From: Comamonadaceae bacterium
GTDB taxonomy: Bacteria > Pseudomonadota > Gammaproteobacteria > Burkholderiales > Burkholderiaceae_C
Direction: 5' to 3'
Length of the DNA stretch: 57,948 nucleotides
Assembly (NCBI GenBank): GCA_947372745.1
Contig: CANBUY010000012.1
Coordinates: 1-57,948 of the forward strand
Shown: positions 8,107 through 18,525 of the stretch, in pieces
Layout of the letters: the number at the start of each line of letters is the position of its first letter
How positions within the stretch are numbered: position 1 is the stretch's first letter
Program-made: the position numbers and the translations under genes
The notes under the pieces: generated by a model
What the model saw: only the letters and a program-made list of their open reading frames with translations
Told to the model about the DNA's origin: nothing
Database searches by the model: none

Positions 8107-11100
8107 ATGAGCACGAAAAATAAAACAACTTTAGGCGTCTCAGGGCGCATCGCCGCGGCGTTTCAATCCAATGCGCTCACGCCTTTGCTGGCGCTGGTAG
8201 CTTTGCTATTGGGCTTGTTTGCCGTATTGGTGACCCCGCGCGAGGAAGAACCGCAAATTAACGTGACGATGGCCGACGTCCTGATTGCCTTCCCCGGCGC
8301 CAGCAGTGCCGATGTGCAAAACATGGTTGCCCGCCCTGCTGAGCAGGTGCTGAGCCAAATTGCGGGCATCGAGCACACCTACTCAGTGGCCCGCCCCGGT
8401 TTGGCTGTGCTCACGGTTCAGTTCAAGGTGGGCGTGCCGCGCACCGAAGCGCTGGTGCGCTTGTATGACGTGCTCAACGCCAACCAGGATTGGCTGCCGC
8501 GCGACCTGGGCACGCTGACCCCCATCGTGAAGCCCAAAGGCATTGACGATGTGCCCGTGCTGGGCGTCACCCTGTGGGGCAAAGAGGCTTTACCAGCGTT
8601 TGAGCTGGAGCGCGTGGCGCATGCGCTAGAGGCAGAACTCAAGCGCGTGCCCGGCACGCGCGAGGTTAAAACCATTGGCGGCCCTGGCCGTGCGGTGCAT
8701 GTCTGGCTGGACCCGGTGCGCCTGCGCGAGCGCGGTGTGGATGTCATGACCCTCAAGCAGTCCTTGAGCGCCGCCAACTTTGGCATGCCTTCGGGCGCGG
8801 TGCTGGAAGCATCCCCCAAATCAGCGCAAATGCTCACTGTTGAAACCGGTGATTTTTTGCGCACCGAGCAAGACGTGGGCGACTTGGTGATAGGCGTCAG
8901 CAAGGGCTTGCCGGTGTATTTGCGGGAAGTAGCACGAATCGAATCTGGCGCGCAAATACCCCAGCGGTTTGTCTGGCACACGCCTGGTGGTGACTCCGCT
9001 CAGGCGGGCAGTGTGAACCCGGCCCTCACGCTAACCGTGACCAAAAAACCGGGTGAAAACGCCGTGGATGTGTCGCGGGCCGTGCGTGAGCGCATCAGCG
9101 CCTTGGGCAACACCGTGATTCCAGCCAACATCGAGGCCAGCATCACCCGCGACTACGGCGAAACCGCCGCTGAAAAAGCCAACAAGCTGATTCAAAAACT
9201 AGCTTTTGCCACCGGCTCGGTTATTTTGCTGGTGGGGCTGGCGCTGGGTCGGCGTGAGGCCGTCATTGTGGGCGCTGCCGTTATTTTGACGCTGACCGCC
9301 ACGCTGTTTGCCTCTTGGGCCTGGGGCTTTACGCTCAACCGGGTGTCTTTGTTTGCGCTGATTTTCTCGATCGGCATATTGGTGGACGACGCCATTGTGG
9401 TCGTTGAAAACATCCACCGCCATCAGCAACTCACCCCTGAGGCCACGCTCAAAGACATCATTCCCCGCGCGGTGGATGAGGTCGGTGGCCCCACGATTTT
9501 GGCGACCCTGACCGTGATTGCCGCCTTGCTGCCGATGGCGTTTGTGTCGGGCTTGATGGGCCCGTACATGAGCCCGATTCCGATCAACTCCAGCTTAGGT
9601 ATGGCCTTGTCTTTGGCGATTGCGTTCACCGTCACCCCTTGGCTGGCGCTGAAATTGATGAAGTCACACAGCCACGGACCTGAGGCAAAAGCCCAAACCA
9701 AGGGACTCGGCCCCAAGCTGCAAACCTTGTTTACCCGCGTGCTGACGCCCTTGTTGAACAGTGCCCGCAAGCGCTGGTTGCTGCTGGGCGGTATTTTGGC
9801 CGCCCTAGCGCTCTCGGTGGGCCTGGTGCTGGTGCAGTGGGTGGTCTTGAAGATGCTGCCGTTTGACAACAAGAGTGAGTTTCAAGTGGTGGTGGAAATG
9901 CCCGCAGGCACGCCGCTGGAAAACACCGCCGCCACGCTCAACGAGCTGGGCGCTTTTCTGGCCCAGCAGCCCGAAGTGCTCAACCTGCAAGCCTACGCAG
10001 GCACGGCCTCGCCCATCACCTTCAATGGGTTGGTGCGCCAGTATTACTTCAGGTCCGAGGCCGAGCAAGGCGACCTGCAGGTGAACCTGGTGGACAAAAA
10101 ACACCGCAGCGAAAAGAGCCACGCCATTGCCCAGCGCCTGCGCCCAGCACTGGAAAAAATTGGCCAAAAATACCAGGCTCGCATCAAAGTGGTGGAAGTG
10201 CCGCCCGGCCCCCCCGTGATGTCGCCCTTGATGGCCGAGGTCTATGGCCCCGATGAAGCGGGTCGCCAAGCCTTGGCCACCCGAGTCGCGAAAGCGTTTG
10301 CAGATACGCCAGACATCGTGGGCATCGACACCTCTTTGAAAGAAAACGCGCCGCGCGCCTACTTGCGCGTGCGTCGTCAGCGGGCCGAGTCGCTGGGCAT
10401 TCCGGTGGCGGTCATTGCGCAAAGTGCGGCCATGGCGCTCTCAGGTGCCGATGTGGCTTACCTGCACGATGGCCAGTCCAAATACCCCATTCCCGTGCGC
10501 CTGCAACTGCCGCAAACCTCACAGGTAGGCTTGGACACTTTGCTGGCCCTGCCCTTGCGTGCGGCCAACGGTCAAATGGTGCCCTTGTCTGAACTGGTGG
10601 CGGTGGTACGCGGCACCATTGACAAACCCTTGTTTACCAAAGACCTGCAAGGCGTGAGCTATGTATTTGGCGACATGGCGGGCAAGCTCGACTCGCCTTT
10701 GTACGGCCTCTTTGCCATTCGCGGCAAACTCAAAGACGCGGCCTTGCCCGGCGCAGGTGATTTGGGCGAATACTGGATTCACCAACCCGCTGACCCCTAC
10801 CGCCAGTACGCCATCAAGTGGGATGGCGAGCTGCAAATTACCTATGACACCTTCCGTGACATGGGCGCTGCCTACGCGGTCGGCCTGATTCTGATTTACC
10901 TGCTGGTGGTGGCGCAATTTCGCAGCTACCTCACGCCGCTGGTCATCATGGCGCCGATTCCGCTCACCATCATTGGCGTTATGCCTGGCCATGCGGTGAT
11001 GGGCGCGCAGTTCACCGCCACCTCCATGATCGGCATGATTGCGCTGGCCGGCATCATCGTGCGCAACTCTATTTTGCTGGTGGACTTTATTGAGCTTCAA

Positions 11101-11373
11101 GCCGCACAAGGCATGACCTTCAAAGAGGCGGTGATTTCGTCAGCAGCGGTTCGGGCCCAGCCCATTGCCCTGACCGGCCTCGCGGCCATGATTGGTGCCT
11201 TCTTCATTCTGGATGACCCGATTTTTAACGGCCTGGCCGTGTCGCTCATCTTTGGTATTTTGGTCTCGACCCTGCTCACGCTGGTGGTCATTCCCGTCCT
11301 GTATTACGCCTTGTACCGCAAGCGCATGGAATCGCCCGCAGAGGCGAAAGTTCTTGGCTCTCAACCCCACTAA
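8107..11373 (+). CDS. RND efflux transporter permease
   Basis: This 1088-residue inner-membrane pump has the RND plan of 12 membrane segments with two large periplasmic loops. TM4 carries the proton-relay pair Asp427-Asp428 (GILVDDAIVVVENIHRH). The C-terminal repeat has the matching GIIVRNSILLVDF segment. The N-terminal PREEEPQI followed by FPGASSADVQ is typical of a proteobacterial subgroup annotated only as efflux RND permease. It follows its adaptor by 11 bp and precedes the SQR gene by 22 bp on the same strand. The substrate is unknown; the context suggests a sulfur-related or thiol-reactive compound. Confidence 0.93.
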   Translation: MSTKNKTTLGVSGRIAAAFQSNALTPLLALVALLLGLFAVLVTPREEEPQINVTMADVLIAFPGASSADVQNMVARPAEQVLSQIAGIEHTYSVARPGLAVLTVQFKVGVPRTEALVRLYDVLNANQDWLPRDLGTLTPIVKPKGIDDVPVLGVTLWGKEALPAFELERVAHALEAELKRVPGTREVKTIGGPGRAVHVWLDPVRLRERGVDVMTLKQSLSAANFGMPSGAVLEASPKSAQMLTVETGDFLRTEQDVGDLVIGVSKGLPVYLREVARIESGAQIPQRFVWHTPGGDSAQAGSVNPALTLTVTKKPGENAVDVSRAVRERISALGNTVIPANIEASITRDYGETAAEKANKLIQKLAFATGSVILLVGLALGRREAVIVGAAVILTLTATLFASWAWGFTLNRVSLFALIFSIGILVDDAIVVVENIHRHQQLTPEATLKDIIPRAVDEVGGPTILATLTVIAALLPMAFVSGLMGPYMSPIPINSSLGMALSLAIAFTVTPWLALKLMKSHSHGPEAKAQTKGLGPKLQTLFTRVLTPLLNSARKRWLLLGGILAALALSVGLVLVQWVVLKMLPFDNKSEFQVVVEMPAGTPLENTAATLNELGAFLAQQPEVLNLQAYAGTASPITFNGLVRQYYFRSEAEQGDLQVNLVDKKHRSEKSHAIAQRLRPALEKIGQKYQARIKVVEVPPGPPVMSPLMAEVYGPDEAGRQALATRVAKAFADTPDIVGIDTSLKENAPRAYLRVRRQRAESLGIPVAVIAQSAAMALSGADVAYLHDGQSKYPIPVRLQLPQTSQVGLDTLLALPLRAANGQMVPLSELVAVVRGTIDKPLFTKDLQGVSYVFGDMAGKLDSPLYGLFAIRGKLKDAALPGAGDLGEYWIHQPADPYRQYAIKWDGELQITYDTFRDMGAAYAVGLILIYLLVVAQFRSYLTPLVIMAPIPLTIIGVMPGHAVMGAQFTATSMIGMIALAGIIVRNSILLVDFIELQAAQGMTFKEAVISSAAVRAQPIALTGLAAMIGAFFILDDPIFNGLAVSLIFGILVSTLLTLVVIPVLYYALYRKRMESPAEAKVLGSQPH

Positions 11374-11392
11374 CTCAAGCTGCAGGAGATAA

Positions 11393-12682
<1,290 letters not shown>

Positions 12683-12713
12683 ATTTTTCTTTTTTAACCT
12701 TAGGAGTTTTCCC

Positions 12714-12938
12714 ATGACCGTTCAACGCTATATCCTCGTTTTCGCCGGTGCCTTCATCATGATTTCACTGGCGCTGGGCATCGAAGCCAGCCCCTTCTTT
12801 GTCAGCAAGTGGGCACTGGCCTTTACGACTTTTGTCGGCGCCAACTTGTTTCAGTCCGGCTTTACCAACTTTTGTCCTCTGGGCATCATCCTCAAAAAAC
12901 TGGGCGTGCCTGAGTCCAAAATTGGCTGCGCCAACTGA
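12714..12938 (+). CDS. Small DUF2892 (YgaP-like) inner-membrane protein
   Basis: This 74-residue protein has two hydrophobic helices (about residues 8-26 and 32-52). The FCPLG motif and a second cysteine in the tail (KIGCAN) match the DUF2892 domain, which in E. coli YgaP follows a rhodanese domain and in other bacteria stands alone in persulfide-linked operons. A TAGGAG ribosome site precedes the ATG at 12714. It lies between SQR and OsmC. A role in handling sulfane sulfur at the membrane is inferred; no biochemical function is established from the sequence. Confidence 0.8.
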   Translation: MTVQRYILVFAGAFIMISLALGIEASPFFVSKWALAFTTFVGANLFQSGFTNFCPLGIILKKLGVPESKIGCAN

Positions 12939-12954
12939 TTGACCGACCAAACCC

Positions 12955-13407
12955 ATGAGCGAATCCCTTGTTCACGTTCAGCTGGTTCAAAGACAGGACT
13001 ACCAGTTTGATATTCAATTTGGTGCCGGCATTCCCCCCGTCATGGGAGATGAACCAGCCCCCTTGGGCGCCGGTCTTGGCCCGTCGCCGGTCCAGCTACT
13101 TGCTGCGGCGGTGGGCAACTGCTTGTCAGACTCGCTGTTGTTTGCACTGCGCAAGTTCAAACAAGCGCCTGAACCCCTGCACTGTGATGTGCGCGCCGAG
13201 GTAGGCCGAAACGCCGAGGGGCGCATGCGTGTGCTGCAGATCAACGCCACGCTCACGCTGGGTGTGCCTGCCGCCGGGTTGCAACACTTGGACCGTGTGC
13301 TGGACCAATTTGAGGCCTATTGCACAGTCACCCAAAGTGTGGGGCAAGGCATTCCGATCGGCATTGAAGTGCTCGACAGCCTAGGCACCGTATTAAAGCG
13401 AAAATAA
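12955..13407 (+). CDS. OsmC family thiol-dependent protein
   Basis: OsmC/Ohr proteins reduce hydroperoxides and, in some lineages, persulfides or polysulfides. The 150-residue protein has the two redox cysteines expected for the family: Cys56 in VGNCLSDSLL and Cys123 in FEAYCTVTQSV. A third, Cys77, is not conserved in the family as I know it. It lies 16 bp after the DUF2892 gene and 20 bp before the repressor, so it is part of the same transcript. Given SQR upstream, removal of persulfide formed by SQR is a reasonable job. This is inference. Confidence 0.85.
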   Translation: MSESLVHVQLVQRQDYQFDIQFGAGIPPVMGDEPAPLGAGLGPSPVQLLAAAVGNCLSDSLLFALRKFKQAPEPLHCDVRAEVGRNAEGRMRVLQINATLTLGVPAAGLQHLDRVLDQFEAYCTVTQSVGQGIPIGIEVLDSLGTVLKRK

Positions 13408-13427
13408 CCGTTTTAAAGGAAATCAAC

Positions 13428-13718
13428 ATGACCACGCTGACGGATGCTGCCGCCCGAACCGACCTCCTTAACCGCCTCAAACGCGCTGAGGGGCAGATCC
13501 GGGGCGTGCAACGCATGATTGAGGAGGGCGAGAACTGCCTGAAAATCGGGCAGCAGTTCTCAGCCGTGCGCAAGGCGCTGGACAGCACTTACATGCGCAT
13601 GACGCTCTGTTTTATGGAGCAGGAACTCGCAGCGTGTATGCAGCCCGACGACACCCAAAAGGCCGGCATTGAGCACATGCTCAAAGACATGGAAACGATG
13701 CTGGCCCGGATGGGTTAA
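13428..13718 (+). CDS. CsoR/FrmR-family transcriptional repressor (atypical cysteine pattern)
   Basis: The 96-residue all-helical protein has the family core RLKRAEGQIRGVQRMIEEG, then Cys37, and QFSAVRKALDS. It has Cys61 and Cys70 in the second helix. Copper sensors use Cys-His-Cys (C36/H61/C65 in M. tuberculosis), formaldehyde sensors Cys-His, and CstR two Cys 29 residues apart. Here the Cys spacings are 24 and 33 and no His sits at the canonical place, so the ligand cannot be assigned by rule. As last gene of the SQR operon it probably represses the promoter at 6968-7006, sensing reactive sulfur. Confidence 0.85.
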   Translation: MTTLTDAAARTDLLNRLKRAEGQIRGVQRMIEEGENCLKIGQQFSAVRKALDSTYMRMTLCFMEQELAACMQPDDTQKAGIEHMLKDMETMLARMG

Positions 13719-13721
13719 AAA

Positions 13722-14837
13722 TCAAACTGTAATAACGCCGCCGCCCAAACACACCTCGCCGTCGTACAGCACAGCCGACTGGCCGGGGGTCACGGCCCAC
13801 TGTGGCTCGGGGAAGCTGAGCTTGAAACTGTCATCAACCGCGCCTGACAGCGCACACGGTGCATCGGCTTGCCGGTAACGGGTTTTGGCTGTGAACTGGC
13901 TGCCCAAGGGCGCGCTGCCCGCCACCCAACTGGCGTCTTTGGCGCTGAGTTCATGCGAGAGCAGCCACGGATGGTCGTGGCCTTGCACCACCCACAGCGT
14001 GTTTTTCTCCATGTCTTTGCGCGCCACAAACCACGGGCTGTGCTCGCCGCCGCCTTTTTGCGCGCCTTTGGCCTTGAGCCCGCCAATGCCCAGCCCCTGG
14101 CGCTGGCCCAGGGTGTAAAAGCTCAAACCCACATGCTGACCAATAGTGCGGCCTTTCTCGTCCTTGATCGGGCCGGGCTCTTTGGCGATGTACTGGTTCA
14201 AAAAATCTCGGAAAGGCCGCTCACCAATGAAGCAAATGCCGGTGGAGTCTTTCTTTTTGGCGTTGGGCAAGCCAATTTCCAGCGCAATGCGGCGCACCTC
14301 GGTCTTCAACAACTCGCCCACCGGAAACAAGGTGTTGGCCAACTGGGCCTGGTTCAGGCGGTGCAAAAAGTAGCTTTGGTCCTTGGACGGGTCCAAGCCC
14401 TTGAGCAGTTCGTGCTTCTGGGTCGCGGCGTTCAGGCGCACGCGGGCGTAATGGCCGGTGGCAATTTTCTCAGCGCCCAAGCGCAAGGCGTGGTCGAGGA
14501 AGGCTTTGAACTTGATCTCGGCGTTGCACAAAATATCCGGGTTGGGCGTGCGCCCTGCCTGGTATTCGCGCAAAAACTCGGCAAACACGCGGTCTTTGTA
14601 CTCGGCAGCAAAGTTGACGTGCTCAATCTCGATGCCAATGACGTCGGCGACCGCTGCGGCGTCCACGAAGTCGATGTTGGAGGAGCAGTATTCGGAGTCG
14701 TCATCGTCCTCCCAGTTTTTCATGAAGATCCCGATGACGTCATAACCCTGCTGCTTGAGCAGCCAGGCGGTGACCGCCGAGTCCACGCCCCCGCTCAAAC
14801 CCACCACCACACGCTGTCCTGAATTTTGCTTTTCCAT
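13722..14837 (-). CDS. mnmA: tRNA-specific 2-thiouridylase
   Basis: MnmA installs the 2-thio group on U34 of tRNA-Lys, -Glu and -Gln, using ATP and persulfide sulfur from a relay. The 371-residue protein shows the PP-loop SGGVDS (15-20) and the catalytic pair Cys104 ([10 protein letters not shown]) and Cys202 (STGICFIGE). The length is normal. It converges with the CsoR-type gene (3 bp between stops) and diverges from the LysR gene with only 21 bp between starts. Placement beside a sulfide operon may be coincidence. Confidence 0.97.
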   Translation of the reverse strand: MEKQNSGQRVVVGLSGGVDSAVTAWLLKQQGYDVIGIFMKNWEDDDDSEYCSSNIDFVDAAAVADVIGIEIEHVNFAAEYKDRVFAEFLREYQAGRTPNPDILCNAEIKFKAFLDHALRLGAEKIATGHYARVRLNAATQKHELLKGLDPSKDQSYFLHRLNQAQLANTLFPVGELLKTEVRRIALEIGLPNAKKKDSTGICFIGERPFRDFLNQYIAKEPGPIKDEKGRTIGQHVGLSFYTLGQRQGLGIGGLKAKGAQKGGGEHSPWFVARKDMEKNTLWVVQGHDHPWLLSHELSAKDASWVAGSAPLGSQFTAKTRYRQADAPCALSGAVDDSFKLSFPEPQWAVTPGQSAVLYDGEVCLGGGVITV

Positions 14838-14858
14838 AGGTGTGAGATTATCCCTGCC

Positions 14859-15806
14859 ATGGAACTACGACAACTCAAATACTTTGTGCGGGTGGTGGAA
14901 TTGGGCAGCATGAGCCGCGCGGCGCTGGACCTGAACCTGGTGCAGTCCACCCTGAGCCAACAAATCAGCCGCCTGGAGAGCGAGTTGTCCACCCGCTTAT
15001 TGCAGCGCAGCAGCCAAGGCGTGTCGCCTACCGAGGCCGGTTTGGCATTTTTTCGGGAAGCGCAGCTCGCTTTGCGCCACACCGAGCAGGCCGTGCGCAG
15101 CGCCCAGCAGTCGCGCCTGACCGGGACGGTGAGCGTCGGTTTGGCCTCCACCACCGCCTCGGTGCTGGGCGTGCCCATGATGAGCGCCATGCGTGAGCGC
15201 TACCCGGATGTGCGCCTGCATTTGGTCGAAAGCATGTCAGGCCACCTGACCGCCATGCTGAACGCACGCCAGCTGGACCTGGCCGTGTTGTTTGACACCG
15301 ATTCGGCGCGCCGCTGGAGCGTGATGCCGCTGCTGGAAGAAAAACTGTTTTTGATGTCCCCCCGACAAGCCCCCACAGTTGGCGCCAAACCCGCCCCCGC
15401 CACCATCAAAATGGCACAACTCAAAGACCTCGCCCTGATTTTGCCCACCGGCTCGCACGGCTTGCGCAGCACAATGGATGCGGCCTTTTTGCGGGCCCGG
15501 TTTAAACCCCGGTTGGTCGCAGAAGTTGACTCGCTGGCGATGCTGATGGACGCGGTGAGCGCCGGCTTGGGCCACACGGTGCAGCCCTGGGCCGCCTTGG
15601 GCCGCATCACCGAGGCCGAGAAACACTTTGCATGGCGGGAGATCACCGACACCCAGGTTCGCCGCTCCAACGCGCTTTGCAGCTTGTCGGACGACGAGTT
15701 GTCGCCGGCCGCCCTGGCCACCCGCGTGGTGCTGGCCGACTGCGCCCGCACGCTGGTGCGCTCTGGCCAGTGGGTGGGTGCGCGGCTGACCCATCACGAA
15801 TCGTGA
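14859..15806 (+). CDS. tcuR: LysR-family regulator of the tricarballylate cluster
   Basis: The 315-residue protein begins with a winged helix-turn-helix ([22 protein letters not shown]...[11 protein letters not shown]), followed by a substrate-binding fold for the effector. It lies immediately upstream of tcuA on the same strand, as TcuR does relative to tcuABC in Salmonella. The ATG at 14859 is chosen over a TTG 33 bp upstream because LysR proteins start at MELRQLKYF. Only 21 bp separate it from the divergent mnmA start. A perfect palindrome overlaps its own stop codon and is a good candidate binding site for activation of tcuA. Confidence 0.85.
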   Translation: MELRQLKYFVRVVELGSMSRAALDLNLVQSTLSQQISRLESELSTRLLQRSSQGVSPTEAGLAFFREAQLALRHTEQAVRSAQQSRLTGTVSVGLASTTASVLGVPMMSAMRERYPDVRLHLVESMSGHLTAMLNARQLDLAVLFDTDSARRWSVMPLLEEKLFLMSPRQAPTVGAKPAPATIKMAQLKDLALILPTGSHGLRSTMDAAFLRARFKPRLVAEVDSLAMLMDAVSAGLGHTVQPWAALGRITEAEKHFAWREITDTQVRRSNALCSLSDDELSPAALATRVVLADCARTLVRSGQWVGARLTHHES

Positions 15807-15808
15807 TG
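15792..15808 (+). promoter_or_regulatory. Palindromic LysR-type (T-N11-A) operator upstream of tcuA
   Basis: CATCACGA-A-TCGTGATG is a perfect 8+1+8 inverted repeat and contains T-N11-A, the LysR box pattern. It overlaps the tcuR stop codon. It is centred about 55 bp before a -10-like TATATT, the usual activation position of about -60 to -65 from the start of transcription. Confidence 0.55.
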
Positions 15809-15828
15809 GCGCTATCGACCAAGCGGCC

Positions 15829-15857
15829 TTCCAAGGCTTAGGACCGCGCGCTATATT
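15829..15857 (+). promoter_or_regulatory. Possible promoter of tcuA
   Basis: The -10-like TATATT (15852-15857) lies 17 bp after a poor -35 (TTCCAA). A weak -35 beside a LysR box is what an activated promoter would show. Confidence 0.4.
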
Positions 15858-15887
15858 GATCCCTGTTTAACAAAGAGCGGAGCGCTT

Positions 15888-17297
15888 GTGGATCTGGATG
15901 TATTGGTCATTGGTGGTGGCAACGCCGCCTTGTGCGCGGCCCTGATGGCGCGCGAGGCGGGCGCCAGCGTGTTGGTGCTGGAAGCAGCGCCCAAAGCCTG
16001 GCGCGGTGGCAACTCCGGCCACACCCGCAACCTGCGCTGCATGCATGACGCGCCGCAAGATGTGCTGACCGAGGTTTATTCAGAAGAAGAATTCTGGCAA
16101 GACCTGCTCAAGGTCACCGGCGGCCAAACCAACGAGGCACTGGCCAGGCTCACCATCCGTGAGTCTTCGCATTGCCGCGACTGGATGCGCCACCACGGCG
16201 TGCACTTTCAGCCCTCGCTCTCGGGCACGCTGCACCTGAGCCGAACCAATGCCTTTTTTATGGGCGGCGGCAAGGCGCTGATGAACGCTTACTACCGCAG
16301 CGCCGAGCAACTTGGCGTGCAAATACGCTACGAAGCCCCCGTGGACCGACTCGAACTTGACCAGGGCCGTTTTGTGGCAGCTTACGTGGGTGATGAGCGC
16401 ATCACCGCCAAAACCTGCGTGCTGGCGGCCGGCGGTTTTGAGTCCAACCGCGAATGGCTGCGCGAGGCCTGGGGCCAAAACGAGCGCGGCGAATGGCCCT
16501 CGGACAACTTTGCCATTCGCGGCACCCGCTTTAACCGGGGCGTGCTCCTCAAACATTTGATCGACGCCGGAGCCGACGCCATTGGCGACCCCACCCAAGC
16601 CCACATGGTGGCGATTGACGCGCGCGCGCCGCTGTATGACGGCGGCATTTGCACCCGCATTGACTGCGTGAGCCTGGGCGTGGTGGTCAACCGCGAGGCC
16701 GAGCGCTTTTACGATGAAGGCGAAGATTTTTGGCCCAAGCGCTACGCCATCTGGGGCCGCTTGGTGGCGCAGCAGCCGGGGCAGGTGGGCTACTCCATCA
16801 TTGACGCCAAAGCTTTGGGGCGCTTCATGCCGCCCGTATTCCCCGGCACCCAAGCCGACACCTTGCCCGAGCTGGCCGAAAAACTGGGTCTGGACGTCGA
16901 AGTTTTCATGAAAACCATCAACGACTACAACGCCGCCTGCCAGCCCGGCACCTTTGACCACGCCGTGCTGGACGACTGCGTCACCGCCGGATTGAGCCCG
17001 GCCAAAACCCACTGGGCCCGGCCCATCGACACTGCGCCGTTCTTCGGCTACGCCCTCAAACCCGGCGTCACCTTCACTTACCTGGGCCTGAAAACCGATG
17101 AAACCACCGCCGTACGTTTTGGGGGCGCCCCAAGCAGCAACCTGTTTGTGGCGGGCGAAATGATGGCCGGCAACGTGCTCGGCAAGGGCTACACTGCCGG
17201 CGTGGGCATGTCAATTGGAACAGCTTTTGGGCGTCTAGCAGGCGTGCAGTCTGCTAGAGCAGCTACACAAACAGGAGCAACTCATGCAAGCGCTTGA
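15888..17297 (+). CDS. tcuA: FAD-dependent tricarballylate dehydrogenase
   Basis: TcuA oxidises tricarballylate to cis-aconitate, which enters the TCA cycle. The 469-residue flavoprotein of the fumarate reductase/succinate dehydrogenase type has an N-terminal FAD fold ([28 protein letters not shown]). The [10 protein letters not shown] and GGFESN segments are characteristic of TcuA, and the C-terminal FAD-binding part has [16 protein letters not shown]. The start is GTG at 15888. The last 14 bp overlap tcuB, and this junction lies in a copy of the dispersed repeat, so the C-terminal tail is repeat-derived. Confidence 0.9.
   Translation: MDLDVLVIGGGNAALCAALMAREAGASVLVLEAAPKAWRGGNSGHTRNLRCMHDAPQDVLTEVYSEEEFWQDLLKVTGGQTNEALARLTIRESSHCRDWMRHHGVHFQPSLSGTLHLSRTNAFFMGGGKALMNAYYRSAEQLGVQIRYEAPVDRLELDQGRFVAAYVGDERITAKTCVLAAGGFESNREWLREAWGQNERGEWPSDNFAIRGTRFNRGVLLKHLIDAGADAIGDPTQAHMVAIDARAPLYDGGICTRIDCVSLGVVVNREAERFYDEGEDFWPKRYAIWGRLVAQQPGQVGYSIIDAKALGRFMPPVFPGTQADTLPELAEKLGLDVEVFMKTINDYNAACQPGTFDHAVLDDCVTAGLSPAKTHWARPIDTAPFFGYALKPGVTFTYLGLKTDETTAVRFGGAPSSNLFVAGEMMAGNVLGKGYTAGVGMSIGTAFGRLAGVQSARAATQTGATHASA
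17223..17280 (-). repeat. Dispersed repeat across the tcuA-tcuB junction
   Basis: Read on the minus strand it runs TTGCTCCTG, then GTAGCTGCTCTAGCA, then ACG, then GCTAGACG, ending in CCAAAA. It contains an 8-bp inverted repeat (TCTAGCAG at 17234-17241 with CTGCTAGA at 17251-17258). It closely matches the copy in proA at 40761-40818. It encodes the end of TcuA and supplies the AGGAG ribosome site of tcuB. Confidence 0.7.
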
Positions 17298-18477
17298 AGC
17301 CCTGACCCGCGACGCCGTGGCCTTGGCCCGAGGCGAGATCGTGCTGAACGGCGCCGAGACTGAAGTGGCTCGGCAAATGCAAATTTGCAACGCCTGCCGC
17401 TACTGCGAAGGCTTTTGCGCCGTGTTTCCCGCCATGACCAAACGCCTGGAATTTGGCAAGGTAGACGTGCACTACCTCGCTAACCTGTGCCACAACTGCG
17501 GCGCCTGCCTGCACGCCTGCCAGTACGCGCCGCCCCACGAGTTTGCCGTCAACGTGCCCCAAGCCATGGCGCAAGTCCGCCTGGAAACCTATGTCGACTA
17601 CGCCTGGCCCCCGGCGCTTGGCGCACTTTACCGGCGCAATGGCTTGGTCGTCTCTTTGGCGCTGGCAGCCGGTCTGGCGCTGTTTCTGCTGCTGGCCATC
17701 GCGCTCAAAGGTCCGCTGTTTCAGGCCCCAACACCGGGCAGTTTTTACGCCATCTTCCCGCACAACCTGCTGGTGTCCCTGTTTGCGCCGATCTTTCTGT
17801 GGGCCGCGCTGGCCCTCGGCTTAGGCGTGCGGCGGTTCTGGCGCGAGATCAACCATGGCACGCAGGGAACCGAAAATCTTGGCGGCGAAACGGCGGTCAA
17901 TACCCCCGCCGCCCGCGAAGCCGCGCTCTCGGCACTCAGCCTTAAATACCTGGACGGTGGCCACGGCGAAGGCTGCAACAACGAAGACGACGCCTGGACG
18001 CCCTGGCGCCGTCGCTTCCACCACGCCACGTTTTACGGCTTTATGCTGTGCTTTGCCGCCACCAGTGTGGCCACGCTCTACCACTACCTGATGGGCTGGC
18101 AAGCGCCTTACAACTTGCCCAGCCTGCCCAAAGTGCTGGGTGTGGTGGGTGGGCTCAGCCTGTTGATCGGCACCGCCGGGCTGTTTCAACTCAAGCTCAA
18201 ACGCCACCCCCTGCATGGCGATGCGGCGCAAAAGCCGATGGACTACGGCTTTATTGCCTTGCTGTTTTTCACCAGCGCCACCGGGCTGGCGCTCTGGCTG
18301 GGGCGCGACAGCGTGGCTTTGTCGCTGCTGCTGGCGGTGCACCTGGGCGTGGTGATGGCGCTGTTTGCCACGCTGCCCTACGGCAAGTTTGCCCACGGCA
18401 TTTTCCGCAGTGCCGCGCTGCTCAAGTGGGCGGTCGAAAAACGCCAGGCCAAACCGGCTGGTCCGGGCGGCGAGTGA
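17284..18477 (+). CDS. tcuB: Tricarballylate utilization Fe-S/cytochrome protein
   Basis: TcuB reoxidises reduced TcuA and passes electrons to the membrane quinone pool. The 397-residue protein has two ferredoxin-like cysteine clusters ([11 protein letters not shown], residues about 35-45, and [11 protein letters not shown] about 70-80). Six or so hydrophobic segments follow, with histidines that may hold haem ([20 protein letters not shown]). The start ATG overlaps tcuA by 14 bp and its AGGAG ribosome site lies inside the repeat element. Partnership with TcuA is well supported by the adjacency. Confidence 0.9.
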   Translation: MQALEALTRDAVALARGEIVLNGAETEVARQMQICNACRYCEGFCAVFPAMTKRLEFGKVDVHYLANLCHNCGACLHACQYAPPHEFAVNVPQAMAQVRLETYVDYAWPPALGALYRRNGLVVSLALAAGLALFLLLAIALKGPLFQAPTPGSFYAIFPHNLLVSLFAPIFLWAALALGLGVRRFWREINHGTQGTENLGGETAVNTPAAREAALSALSLKYLDGGHGEGCNNEDDAWTPWRRRFHHATFYGFMLCFAATSVATLYHYLMGWQAPYNLPSLPKVLGVVGGLSLLIGTAGLFQLKLKRHPLHGDAAQKPMDYGFIALLFFTSATGLALWLGRDSVALSLLLAVHLGVVMALFATLPYGKFAHGIFRSAALLKWAVEKRQAKPAGPGGE

Positions 18478-18525
18478 GCGTTACATTTCATCATCTTGCG
18501 TCCATGAACCTTTGAAAGAATAACT

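Noticed and set aside
13428..13718. Assignment of the repressor as CstR or as copper CsoR
   Set aside because: Cys spacings 24 and 33 and the missing His do not match either; only family level is supported.
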